Positions 1 through 7,466 of a stretch of DNA of 64,000 bases are shown in pieces (position 1 is the first letter of the stretch; each line of letters opens with the position of its first letter). The translations under genes were made by a program, and so were the position numbers. The DNA is from Leeuwenhoekiella nanhaiensis (GTDB taxonomy: Bacteria > Bacteroidota > Bacteroidia > Flavobacteriales > Flavobacteriaceae), in contig NZ_KZ319288.1 of the NCBI RefSeq assembly GCF_002744755.1, forward strand, positions 372,001 through 436,000, given 5' to 3'. The notes under the pieces were generated by a model, which had not been told where the DNA came from, did no database searches, and saw only the letters and a list, made by a program, of their open reading frames with translations.

Positions 1-336
1 GGCATTATTGTGGCCAAAAACCATTAGGCGATCGACCGAATCATCACAGGATTTAATGACTTTATCCAGTTTTGTACCGCCAAAATCATACAAACGGTGA
101 TCAAGTTTTAACTGCTCTTCAGGAATACCCAGCTCTTTAAGATATAGAACTGCTGTGGTTTTTGCCCGTACCGCATCGCTGCTGAGTACTAACTGAGGTA
201 ATTCGATCCTTTCACGAATATATGCTCCCATCAAGGGTGCATCGTGCAAGCCGCGGTCGTTAAGCGGACGCTCGTGGTCCTGAAGATCATATTCCCAGGA
301 AGACTTGGCGTGCCTTACCAGATAAACTGTTTTCAT
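1..336 (-). CDS. sixA: SixA-type histidine phosphatase (partial, C-terminus off window)
   Basis: Histidine phosphatase superfamily member, probably a phosphohistidine phosphatase of the SixA type. I translated the minus strand from the ATG at 334-336; it stays open to the window edge (112 codons). The N-terminus MKTVYLVRHAKSSW carries the RH catalytic motif (R8, H9). A conserved ERPLNDRG follows at 22-29, then SSDAVRAKTTA around 52-62, and the fragment ends in FGHNNA, which contains the second catalytic His (H109). The family is normally about 160 residues, so roughly a third is missing here. It lies 11 bases after pdxH on the same strand and is probably cotranscribed with it. The family assignment is firm; the physiological substrate is inferred. 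Confidence 0.88.
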   Translation of the reverse strand, partial: MKTVYLVRHAKSSWEYDLQDHERPLNDRGLHDAPLMGAYIRERIELPQLVLSSDAVRAKTTAVLYLKELGIPEEQLKLDHRLYDFGGTKLDKVIKSCDDSVDRLMVFGHNNA

Positions 337-347
337 AATACTAAAAT

Positions 348-992
348 TTACGGTGCCAGACGATTGCAATCCCAACCCGATTCTGAAAGCGTATACAATA
401 ATCTGTCGTGCAGCCTGTTTGGTCTGCCCTGCCAAAATTCAAATGAATTAGGGGCTACCCGGTAGCCTCCCCAGTGTGGAGGCTTAGGAATTTCCTGATT
501 TTTAAACTCTTCTTCAAATTTTTCCTGACGTTCCTCAAGAAATTTACGATTCGGAATAATTGCGCTTTGCGGGGAAACCCAGGCACCCAGCTGACTGCCT
601 TCAGGTCTGGAATGGAAATACTGTGTTGACGTCTCCTCATCTACACGTGAAGCAGTTCCTTTTATGATCACCTGGCGCTCCAGATTGGGCCAGAAAAAAG
701 ACAGACAAATATTGGGATTTGCGGCTAATGCTCTACCCTTTTCACTATCGTAATTGGTGTAAAAAATAAAGCCATCAGCATCATAACTCTTAAGAAGCAC
801 AACCCTGTTTTTTGGAAAACCGTCAAGACCTATTGTAGAAACGGTCATTGCATTGACCTCATCTATACCCTTAGCCTGCTCAACCTCTTCAAACCATTTC
901 TGAAACTGCTCAAAAGGATTTGAAGCACTTTGCTCGCGGGTTAACTCACTAAATTCATAGGATTTCCTGTAGTCGCTTAAATCTTCGGCCAT
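348..992 (-). CDS. pdxH: Pyridoxamine 5'-phosphate oxidase PdxH
   Basis: FMN-dependent oxidase that converts pyridoxine or pyridoxamine 5'-phosphate into pyridoxal 5'-phosphate, the last step of vitamin B6 synthesis and salvage; cytoplasmic. The 214-residue protein has the expected family length. The FMN-binding block RVVLLKSYDADGFIFYTNY is at about 63-81, RPEGSQLGAWVSPQS at 129-143, HWGGYRV at 173-179, and the C-terminus has the substrate-binding RLHDR followed by the terminal RLAP. The frame can be extended six codons to a TTG, but the ATG at 990-992 gives the usual N-terminus and is preferred. It is the first gene of a probable pdxH-sixA unit. Confidence 0.95.
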   Translation of the reverse strand: MAEDLSDYRKSYEFSELTREQSASNPFEQFQKWFEEVEQAKGIDEVNAMTVSTIGLDGFPKNRVVLLKSYDADGFIFYTNYDSEKGRALAANPNICLSFFWPNLERQVIIKGTASRVDEETSTQYFHSRPEGSQLGAWVSPQSAIIPNRKFLEERQEKFEEEFKNQEIPKPPHWGGYRVAPNSFEFWQGRPNRLHDRLLYTLSESGWDCNRLAP

Positions 993-1025
993 AACTGTAT
1001 TTTCTGGCAATTTACATTAATGCCC

Positions 1026-1058
1026 TAAAGTTATAAAGCAGAACGGTATCTTTTACAA
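1026..1058 (-). promoter_or_regulatory. Candidate flavobacterial promoter for pdxH
   Basis: On the minus strand a TTG (1056-1058), a 22-base spacer and TAACTTTA (1026-1033) resemble the Bacteroidetes TTG / TAnnTTTG promoter with one mismatch in the -7 element. It sits about 34 bases before the chosen pdxH ATG. Pattern match only. Confidence 0.35.
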
Positions 1059-1112
1059 TAAATTAAAATGGATTATAATCTTTAGATTTATTTGCTGCTA
1101 AAACTCCGGTTT

Positions 1113-2027
1113 TTAGTCTTCACTGAAGTCAAAAACCTTCCCGTCATCTGCTGTCAGTACGTTATCAAAAACCGTTTTTGCCTCATTTGCAAACAGCGTT
1201 AAATCAGGATATCTTGTACTGTAATGGCCTAAAATCAAATGCTGAGCACCGGCATCCCGGGCCATCTTACCGGCTTCAATAGCGGTAGAGTGCCCTGTTG
1301 GCAGAGCCAGTTTAGCATGAGCTTCCAAAAAAGTAGACTCGTGATACAGCACCGTTACGCCTTGCAGCTGTGGTAAGTTATCGGGTTTGTAGATCGTATC
1401 GCTGCAAAAAGCATAACTACGCGGAGGCTTGGGATCTAAAGTAAGTTCTTCATTAGGAATCACCGTTCCGTCTTCGAGGGTCATATCCATTCCGCGTTTA
1501 AGCTTTTTGTAATACACAACATCTATTTTTCGCTTCAGGACCGCGCTCATATTCAATTTACGTTCTCCCGGCTTTTCCTTGAACAGAAAACCGTTGGCGT
1601 AGATACGGTGTTTTAAGGGAATGGTTTCTACGGAAACCTTTTCGTCCTCAAACAACAATTGAGATTCTTTACTTTCAAGTTCGTGGAAATAAAGTGGGTA
1701 GTTAGTCCAGGAATTAGCCAGCTTCAACTGAAGGGTTATAGCTTTTTTAATTCCTTTTGGGCCGTATACGTGCAGTTCTTTCTCTCTGTTAAGCAATCTG
1801 AAGGTACTGATCAAACCTACCAGACCATAAAAATGGTCGCCGTGTAAATGCGAAATAAAAATATGCTTGATTTTTGAAAACTTGACCTTGTTCCGGCGTA
1901 GCTCAACCTGAGTTCCCTCACCACAGTCAATAAGAAAAAGATGGTTTCTTATTTCAAGAACCTGAGAAGTGGGGTTGGTAAACGTACGTGGAGTGGCTGC
2001 ATAACAGCCCAGAATGGTAAGCTTCAT
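1113..2027 (-). CDS. rnz: Ribonuclease Z
   Basis: Metallo-beta-lactamase-fold endonuclease that removes the 3' trailer of tRNA precursors; cytoplasmic zinc enzyme. The 304-residue protein has the short ElaC/RNase Z length. The zinc motif HLHGDH is at 60-65, preceded by FLIDCGEGTQ at 31-40. Further ligands lie in PLKHR (about 137-141), FCSDTIY (about 207-213), YHESTF and the C-terminal LGHYSTRY. It is the last gene of a run with pyrR, pyrB and a 111-residue protein; the 76-base gap to that protein leaves room for its own promoter. The functional call is confident from the motif set. Confidence 0.95.
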   Translation of the reverse strand: MKLTILGCYAATPRTFTNPTSQVLEIRNHLFLIDCGEGTQVELRRNKVKFSKIKHIFISHLHGDHFYGLVGLISTFRLLNREKELHVYGPKGIKKAITLQLKLANSWTNYPLYFHELESKESQLLFEDEKVSVETIPLKHRIYANGFLFKEKPGERKLNMSAVLKRKIDVVYYKKLKRGMDMTLEDGTVIPNEELTLDPKPPRSYAFCSDTIYKPDNLPQLQGVTVLYHESTFLEAHAKLALPTGHSTAIEAGKMARDAGAQHLILGHYSTRYPDLTLFANEAKTVFDNVLTADDGKVFDFSED

Positions 2028-2103
2028 CTAAAAATAGCACTTATTTTTGAGGTAAGTTAAGGTAAAGCGGGGTGTTTGACAAGAAAACCTCTAGCCCGCA
2101 GCA

Positions 2104-2439
2104 TTAAAAGCCAAGATCACGCTGTATCTCTTCGAGCTCAATGACATCTTTAGCCTCTCCCAAAGTAGGCACAACCATAATTTCTTCAGGAACACGGTCA
2201 ATATGAACAGCCTTATTTACAATCACAAAAGACTTGTTAGCCGCCCGCTGCTCATTAGAAACAGGAAGGAATAGCAACAAATCTTCCAGACTTAATTTTT
2301 CATACTTCAACAAATCAATTACCAGATTCTTTTCAGAATAAGCCTTAGGAATAATGAATTCTAAGAAGGAAGCAAAGCTTTTGATTCCGTCCTCCTCATC
2401 CCCCAGAATGGTGTAGGTATCTTTTTCGGTTACAATCAT
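2104..2439 (-). CDS. Conserved small protein between pyrB and rnz
   Basis: A 111-residue cytoplasmic protein with no signal peptide or membrane segment. The pattern (short beta-strands MIVTEKDTYTILGDE and KNLVIDLLKYEK, an acidic EDLLLFL helix, then KSFVIVNKAV and IMVVPTLGEAKDVIELEEIQRDLGF) is compatible with a small alpha/beta fold of the STAS or anti-sigma-antagonist type, but that is only my impression of its shape. Its start overlaps the pyrB stop by four bases (ATGA, 2436-2439), so it is translationally coupled to pyrB and precedes rnz. Proteins in this position are sometimes labelled ribonuclease Z because of the neighbour, but no metal motif is present. Function unknown. Confidence 0.8.
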   Translation of the reverse strand: MIVTEKDTYTILGDEEDGIKSFASFLEFIIPKAYSEKNLVIDLLKYEKLSLEDLLLFLPVSNEQRAANKSFVIVNKAVHIDRVPEEIMVVPTLGEAKDVIELEEIQRDLGF

Positions 2440-3368
2440 TGTTGTTTAATTTTTGAAGCCAACAGGTAGATGACAGCCATACGTATCGCCACACCATTTT
2501 CAACCTGATTGAGAATTATAGACTGACTGCTATCTGCCACATCACTGGTGATCTCTACACCACGGTTAATGGGTCCAGGGTGCATTACTACGATTTCCTT
2601 GTTGAGTGAGTCAAGTAATTCTTTATCTAAACCGTACTGCTGGGTATATTCGCGGGTTGAAGGAAAGTAGCTGATATCCATCCGCTCGTTTTGAACACGA
2701 AGCATATTTGCCACATCGCACCATTCCAGAGCTTTTCTCAGATTTAATTCTACTTTGACACCAAGTGATTCAATATACTTAGGCATTAAGGTTTTTGGTC
2801 CGCACACTTTCACTTCGGCTCCAAGATGCTGTAGTGCAAAAATGTTGGAAAGCGCAACCCTGCTGTGTAAAACATCGCCTACAATGACGATTTTTTTACC
2901 GGCAATCTCGCCCAGTTTTTTAGTTATGGAATACGCATCAAGCAACGCCTGAGTGGGATGCTCATGTGCACCATCGCCGGCGTTTACGATACTGGCCTTA
3001 ATGTTTTTAGACAGAAATACTCCGGCTCCGGGATTGGGATGCCGCATCACAACCATATCTACTTTCATAGACAAAATGTTGTTTACGGTATCTATAAGTG
3101 TTTCTCCCTTTTTCACAGATGAAGCTCCCGCAGAAAAGTTAATTACATCTGCGCTCAGCCGTTTTTCAGCGAGTTCAAAAGAAAGCTTGGTACGGGTACT
3201 GTTTTCAAAAAAGAGGTTGGCAATGGTGATGTCCCGAAGTGAAGGCACTTTCTTAATCGGACGGTTAATCACTTCTTTAAAATGATCTGCCGTTTCAAAA
3301 ATGAGATCAATATCTGCTTTTGTGATGTACTTTATTCCCAATAAGTGATTGACACTAAGCTCGCTCAT
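2436..3368 (-). CDS. pyrB: Aspartate carbamoyltransferase catalytic subunit
   Basis: Transfers the carbamoyl group from carbamoyl phosphate to aspartate, the committed step of pyrimidine synthesis. In the 310-residue protein the carbamoyl-phosphate loop FENSTRTKLSFE is at 54-65 (STRT 57-60), HPTQALLD at 137-144, MLRVQ at about 222-226 and HPGPINRG at 263-270, all characteristic of the catalytic chain. There is no PyrI-type regulatory subunit or pyrC next to it in this window. It lies 25 bases downstream of pyrR and overlaps the next gene by four bases, so pyrR-pyrB-small protein is an operon. Confidence 0.97.
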   Translation of the reverse strand: MSELSVNHLLGIKYITKADIDLIFETADHFKEVINRPIKKVPSLRDITIANLFFENSTRTKLSFELAEKRLSADVINFSAGASSVKKGETLIDTVNNILSMKVDMVVMRHPNPGAGVFLSKNIKASIVNAGDGAHEHPTQALLDAYSITKKLGEIAGKKIVIVGDVLHSRVALSNIFALQHLGAEVKVCGPKTLMPKYIESLGVKVELNLRKALEWCDVANMLRVQNERMDISYFPSTREYTQQYGLDKELLDSLNKEIVVMHPGPINRGVEITSDVADSSQSIILNQVENGVAIRMAVIYLLASKIKQQ

Positions 3369-3393
3369 TTTTAATTATCTCTTTAGGCTTAAA

Positions 3394-3933
3394 TTATTTA
3401 TTAACCAGGTAAACCGCATCTTCGCCTCCGTTTTCAACCCATTTTACAAGGACTTTTTCTTCATTAATTGCATCAACCTGCCGCCCTCTGTATGTGGGTT
3501 GAATGGGCAAATGCCTGCTAAAACGCCGGTCTATCAGGGTAAGCAGTTCTACATTTTTGGGTCTGCCAAAACTTTGTACTGCTGTCAACGCAGCATTGAT
3601 GCTTCGGCCGGTGTATAAAACGTCATCAATAAAGACCACGTTTTTATCTTCAACCACAAAATCGATACGGGTTTTATTAGCTTCCAGAGGTTTATCCCCT
3701 CTTCTAAAGTCATCTCTAAAGAAAGTAATATCCAGATATCCCAGTTTGATGCTTTCGATCTTATATTCGGTCTCCAAAAGCTTCTTGATACGCTCAGCAA
3801 CATAAATTCCCCGGGGCTGAATCCCTATAAGAACGGTTTGTTTAAAATCTTTGTGATTTTCAATGAGTTGACAGGCCAGACGATTGAGAATGATATTGAT
3901 TTCTTTTGCGTTAAGCAGCGTTTTCTGGCTCAT
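3394..3933 (-). CDS. pyrR: PyrR: pyrimidine regulator / uracil phosphoribosyltransferase
   Basis: Phosphoribosyltransferase-fold protein. In Gram-positive bacteria PyrR binds pyr leader RNA and also has uracil phosphoribosyltransferase activity. The 179-residue length fits PyrR. The PRPP-binding motif VVFIDDVLYTGRS is at 99-111, with GIQPRG at 37-42, LDITFFRDD at 67-75 and the C-terminal VKWVENGGEDAVYLV typical of PyrR. It heads the pyr unit. The region in front of the ATG is too short for a classical attenuator (see findings), so the RNA-binding role is open; the enzyme assignment is firm. Confidence 0.94.
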   Translation of the reverse strand: MSQKTLLNAKEINIILNRLACQLIENHKDFKQTVLIGIQPRGIYVAERIKKLLETEYKIESIKLGYLDITFFRDDFRRGDKPLEANKTRIDFVVEDKNVVFIDDVLYTGRSINAALTAVQSFGRPKNVELLTLIDRRFSRHLPIQPTYRGRQVDAINEEKVLVKWVENGGEDAVYLVNK

Positions 3934-3959
3934 AGTACGGTCAACGGTGTTTGGATGCG

Positions 3960-3967
3960 CAAAGGTA
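3960..3967 (-). promoter_or_regulatory. -7 element TACCTTTG upstream of pyrR
   Basis: A perfect match to the Bacteroidetes -7 consensus TAnnTTTG on the minus strand, 26 bases before the pyrR ATG. No TTG is present at the usual -33 distance, though the area is a T/A tract. It implies a leader of about 20 bases. Confidence 0.45.
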
Positions 3968-4044
3968 TTTATTTTTTTATTGAAATTTTAACGCCTGGGC
4001 GAGTTTAAAAACGGAATGTGAGAAATGGCGCTCAGACTTTAAAT

Positions 4045-4197
4045 TCAGGCATCTTTGTCTTTTTTATCGCTTTTAAAGAAATTGAATCCGAATGGAATCA
4101 CGAAAAACAGGAAGAAATACTTGCCGGTTATCAGGCCAAACAAGGTGATGAGTGCTGCGACGATATAAAGCCAGTTCTCTTTTAAGATACGCTTCAT
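4045..4197 (-). CDS. 50-residue single-span membrane protein
   Basis: Small gene found by reading the minus strand. The ATG at 4195-4197 is followed by 50 codons and TGA. The product begins MKRILKENWLYIVAALI, continues with a hydrophobic stretch (about residues 10-40, broken by GLITGKY, so one long or two short spans) and ends in the charged tail FKSDKKDKDA. Its ATG overlaps the TGA of the preceding DUF4294 gene in the arrangement TGATG, a strong sign of translational coupling and of a real gene. I know of no function. Confidence 0.7.
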   Translation of the reverse strand: MKRILKENWLYIVAALITLFGLITGKYFFLFFVIPFGFNFFKSDKKDKDA

Positions 4198-4892
4198 CAA
4201 TCAATACCTTGCTTCGGCTTAGCTTTATACCATTTATTGGTCAACTCCAGAAAATTCAATTCAATCGCCGGATCCTGAGGCTCTAGTATCTTATCGCGAA
4301 AAGATCGTTGTAAAATGTCTTCAATGAGGTAATCCTCTTCCACATTAACCGGATCGTAGATTTCTTTAAGCGAAATATCAAAAAAGCTGGCCGTTGTATT
4401 TAGCAAAAATGCTTTTAAACCACTTCGGTAGTTTTTGATCAGCTCAAAAGTAGTCTGACCGGTTTGACGGTACATCAATTTTACTAAAATCTGACCTTCG
4501 GTGCGGGTCAATTTCTTAAGTTCTTCTTTAAACTCATCTTCCACATACCGCTGAATAATCTTGGTGTAGCGCTTTTTGTCACGCTTAGATTTCATTGCAT
4601 CCAGCCGGGCATTAAGCTCCACCAGTCGTTCACCTGCCAGTTTTGCATAGGGCCAAACTTTTCGGGTTTTGCGTCTTAAAATCAAATACCTGCGTCTGGC
4701 ATCGTTGTCGCTAAACTTCAAACGTGCAAGCACCACCACATCATCCAGAAAGATCGCTGAGCGTGCAATACTGTCACCTTCCACATAATAATAAAGCGGT
4801 TCAACCGTATCGGTTTCAACTTCTGGAGGTGTCGTCTGAGCACTTGTAACAAGGCCTAAAAGCAGAAAAAGTATGTATATAGAATTCTTCAA
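4197..4892 (-). CDS. DUF4294 exported protein
   Basis: Conserved Bacteroidetes protein of the DUF4294 type. From the TTG at 4890-4892 it begins with a clear signal peptide (LKNSIYILFLLLGLVTSAQ), followed by an acidic linker, YYYVEGDSIARSAIFLDDVVV, and a long basic helical part rich in RRRYLILRRKTRKVWPYAKLA and KRDKKRYTKIIQRYVEDEFK. The frame is open to an ATG at 5015, but that start would overlap the divergent peptidase gene at 5002 and bury the signal peptide, so I choose the TTG (231 residues). Its stop overlaps the start of the 50-residue membrane protein. Probably periplasmic or secreted; biochemical role unknown. Confidence 0.8.
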   Translation of the reverse strand: MKNSIYILFLLLGLVTSAQTTPPEVETDTVEPLYYYVEGDSIARSAIFLDDVVVLARLKFSDNDARRRYLILRRKTRKVWPYAKLAGERLVELNARLDAMKSKRDKKRYTKIIQRYVEDEFKEELKKLTRTEGQILVKLMYRQTGQTTFELIKNYRSGLKAFLLNTTASFFDISLKEIYDPVNVEEDYLIEDILQRSFRDKILEPQDPAIELNFLELTNKWYKAKPKQGID

Positions 4893-5001
4893 ATTTTCCT
4901 TTTCACTAATTAGATCGAAAACCATTCCAAAAGTACACAATCGCTCAGATTGCTTTATGCTTTTGGCATGAATATTCTTACTTTCGTACAAAATTGAAAT
5001 T

Positions 5002-6087
5002 ATGTCAAAAAGCATTTTAAACGATAAGTCCCTCGACTTTTTAGAATCCTATCTCAATAACGCCGCTCCTACCGGATACGAGTGGGAAGGCCAGAAAATA
5101 TGGATGGAATACCTGAAGCCCTACGTAGACACATTTATCACCGATAACTACGGTACAGCGGTAGGTGTTATCAACCCGGACGCAAAATACAAAGTGGTGA
5201 TTGAAGGTCACGCTGATGAAATCTCCTGGTATGTAAACTACATTACAGACGATGGTTTGATCTACGTAATACGTAACGGCGGTAGCGATCATCAGATTGC
5301 CCCATCAAAGCTGGTTAACATTCACACTAAAAACGGAATCGTAAAAGGCGTTTTTGGCTGGCCGGCAATTCACACCCGCGACAAAAGCGATGAGAAAGCT
5401 CCAAAACAGGACAATATCTTCATCGACACCGGATGCAAAACCAAAAAGGAAGTAGAAGAATTGGGCGTTCACGTAGGTTGTGTGATTACCTACCCGGATA
5501 CGTTCACCATCCTCAATAAAAATAAATTTGTTTGCCGCGCGCTAGATAACCGTATGGGTGGCTTTATGATTGCTGAAGTAGCCCGTTTAATCAAAGAAAA
5601 CGGCAATAAATTAGATTTTGGCCTCTATGTGGTCAATTCGGTACAGGAAGAAATAGGTCTTCGCGGAGCGGAAATGATTACCCAGACCATTAAACCGAAC
5701 GTGGCCATCGTAACCGATGTGACCCACGACACCACTACCCCAATGATCGAGAAGAAAACTAACGGCCACGCTGCTATAGGCGATGGTCCTGTTATTTCTT
5801 ATGCACCAGCAATTCAGCAGAAGCTGCGCGATCTGATTATTGAGACTGCCGAAGAGAAAAATATTCCGTTTCAACGTGCTGCCTGTAGCCGTGCCACCGG
5901 TACAGATACAGATGCTTTTGCATACAGCAACGGCGGTGTACCTTCAGCCTTGATTAGTTTACCACTACGATATATGCATACTACAGTAGAAATGGTGCAT
6001 CGCGATGATGTGGAAAATGTGATTAAGATGATTTATGAAAGCGTACTTAAAATTAAAGACGGTCAGAGTTTTAGTTATTTTGACTAA
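5002..6087 (+). CDS. M42 family glutamyl/aminopeptidase
   Basis: Co-catalytic zinc or cobalt aminopeptidase of the M42 family (FrvX/YsdC/tetrahedral TET group), which trims peptides in the cytoplasm. The 361-residue protein carries the ligands in order: H70 in EGHADEIS, D182 in ALDNRMGG, the catalytic and ligand pair E216-E217 in VQEEIGLRG, D239 in VTDVTHDT, and H326 in RYMHTTVEM. Length and motifs are normal. It is transcribed alone from the region shared with the divergent DUF4294 gene and is followed by a good intrinsic terminator. Substrate preference cannot be read from the sequence. Confidence 0.93.
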   Translation: MSKSILNDKSLDFLESYLNNAAPTGYEWEGQKIWMEYLKPYVDTFITDNYGTAVGVINPDAKYKVVIEGHADEISWYVNYITDDGLIYVIRNGGSDHQIAPSKLVNIHTKNGIVKGVFGWPAIHTRDKSDEKAPKQDNIFIDTGCKTKKEVEELGVHVGCVITYPDTFTILNKNKFVCRALDNRMGGFMIAEVARLIKENGNKLDFGLYVVNSVQEEIGLRGAEMITQTIKPNVAIVTDVTHDTTTPMIEKKTNGHAAIGDGPVISYAPAIQQKLRDLIIETAEEKNIPFQRAACSRATGTDTDAFAYSNGGVPSALISLPLRYMHTTVEMVHRDDVENVIKMIYESVLKIKDGQSFSYFD

Positions 6088-6114
6088 CTTAGGCTTACGC
6101 TAACCATCAATGCT

Positions 6115-6152
6115 AATACCCGAAGTCACAACTCGTGCTTTGGGTATTTTCA
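6115..6152 (+). terminator. Intrinsic terminator after the M42 peptidase
   Basis: AATACCC (6115-6121) pairs with GGGTATT (6142-6148), and GAAG/CTTT extends the stem to 11 pairs with one G-U. The loop is about 12 bases and a T-rich run follows. It lies 28 bases after the stop. Confidence 0.75.
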
Positions 6153-6272
6153 TTTTTAGCCTAAATGATCAGACCTCAACTTTCAATTTTACTGAAAGTT
6201 ATTTCACAGTTTCTTGGCAGAAGAGCGGGTTTTATTATCATTTCATTAGTAAGACAAGGCTTTAATTGATGC

Positions 6273-6280
6273 TATATTTG
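6273..6280 (+). promoter_or_regulatory. -7 element TATATTTG upstream of topoisomerase IB
   Basis: Perfect TAnnTTTG match four bases before the ATG at 6285, so transcription would start at or next to the initiation codon (leaderless or nearly so). No TTG lies at the consensus -33 distance. Confidence 0.4.
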
Positions 6281-6284
6281 GGTT

Positions 6285-7361
6285 ATGACCATTACCCAAG
6301 ATACACTTCAGGAGATTCTCGACAGCCCGCAAGAGGCTGCCAAACTTGCCAATCTCATTTACGTGACCGATGAGCACCTTACCATTTGCCGTAAAAAGCA
6401 CGGCAAGGGTTTTCGCTATTGCAAAAATGATATTACCATAAAGTCAAAGCCGCTGTTGCAGCGTATAAAAAAGCTGGTGATTCCGCCGGCCTGGCAGGAT
6501 GTACTGATCTCAGAACCTGAAAACGGACATTTACAGGCGGTAGGTCGTGACGAAAAAGACCGTAAAGTCTACCTCTATCACGAGAGCTGGAATAAGTTGC
6601 GCAACGAAACGAAATTCTTAAAACTCGCTGCTTTTGCCAATGTTTTACCCCAACTGCGTAAACAGGTTGATGCTGATCTTGATGATCCCGAAATGACGCG
6701 GCGTAAAGTCCTTGCACTGGTCATTCGGCTTATGGAAGAAACACATATACGCGTGGGCAACGCCTATTATGCCAAGCATAATGAGACCTACGGACTTTCA
6801 ACCCTGCGCACCCGGCACGTAAAAACCACTGAAAGCGGAATGCGTTTTAAGTTTGTAGGTAAAAAAGGAAAGGAGCACGACATCGCTATTACTGACGAGC
6901 AACTCATTGAGCTGGTCAATCAATGTGAAGACATACCCGGCTGGGAGTTGTTTCAGTTTTATGACGAAAACGGAAACAAAGATCACATCGACAGCGGGAT
7001 GGTTAATGAGTACATTCACGAGCTGAGCGGCGACCTGTTTTCGGCAAAAGACTTCAGAACCTGGGCGGCGACCAAGATCTTTTTTGAATCACTCAGAGAT
7101 TTGGGTTACGTCGAGGACGAAAAGCAAAACGCCAAAAACCTGATCACAGCTTACGATGCTACAGCAGAGGGATTAGGCAATACCCGCAGTGTGTGCCGTG
7201 ACTACTATGTGCATCCGGTAATTCCGGAAGCTTATCAGGATGGAAGCATCACTAAATCTTTTGAAAAACTCAAAGACAAATCCCTCAGAAACCGGAAAAA
7301 TTTCTCTAAAACCGAACAGGTTATTGCAGAAATGCTCAGCAACTACGAGGTTTCTATTTAA
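6285..7361 (+). CDS. DNA topoisomerase IB (poxvirus-like)
   Basis: Type IB topoisomerase that relaxes supercoils by transient 3'-phosphotyrosyl nicking. The 358-residue protein matches the short bacterial/poxviral form. Landmarks include IPPAWQDV around 66-73, RVGNAYYAKHNETYGLSTLR around 156-175 with the first catalytic Arg nearby, FVGKKGKEH about 190-198, FRTWAAT at 257-263 and SVCRDYYVHP at 302-311, which contains the active-site Tyr (307 or 308) and a conserved His. It stands alone between a terminator and uvrA. The family is clear; its cellular importance next to the essential type IA and II enzymes is unknown. Confidence 0.93.
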   Translation: MTITQDTLQEILDSPQEAAKLANLIYVTDEHLTICRKKHGKGFRYCKNDITIKSKPLLQRIKKLVIPPAWQDVLISEPENGHLQAVGRDEKDRKVYLYHESWNKLRNETKFLKLAAFANVLPQLRKQVDADLDDPEMTRRKVLALVIRLMEETHIRVGNAYYAKHNETYGLSTLRTRHVKTTESGMRFKFVGKKGKEHDIAITDEQLIELVNQCEDIPGWELFQFYDENGNKDHIDSGMVNEYIHELSGDLFSAKDFRTWAATKIFFESLRDLGYVEDEKQNAKNLITAYDATAEGLGNTRSVCRDYYVHPVIPEAYQDGSITKSFEKLKDKSLRNRKNFSKTEQVIAEMLSNYEVSI

Positions 7362-7441
7362 ACTACATTTTTAACCTATTCGTAACACGGATTTCTACTA
7401 AGTCCGTTTGGGGTTGACTACTAAATTTCACGCAATTACAG

Positions 7442-7449
7442 TACCTTTG
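7442..7449 (+). promoter_or_regulatory. -7 element TACCTTTG upstream of uvrA
   Basis: Perfect TAnnTTTG match about 17 bases before the preferred uvrA ATG (7467). The nearest TTG upstream is 25 bases away, slightly too far. The predicted leader is about 10 bases. Confidence 0.5.
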
Positions 7450-7466
7450 CACACTTGAAAAAGAAA

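Noticed and set aside
2953..3285. 110-codon open frame antisense to pyrB
   Set aside because: It is the mirror of a well-conserved coding region and has no independent features or family motifs.
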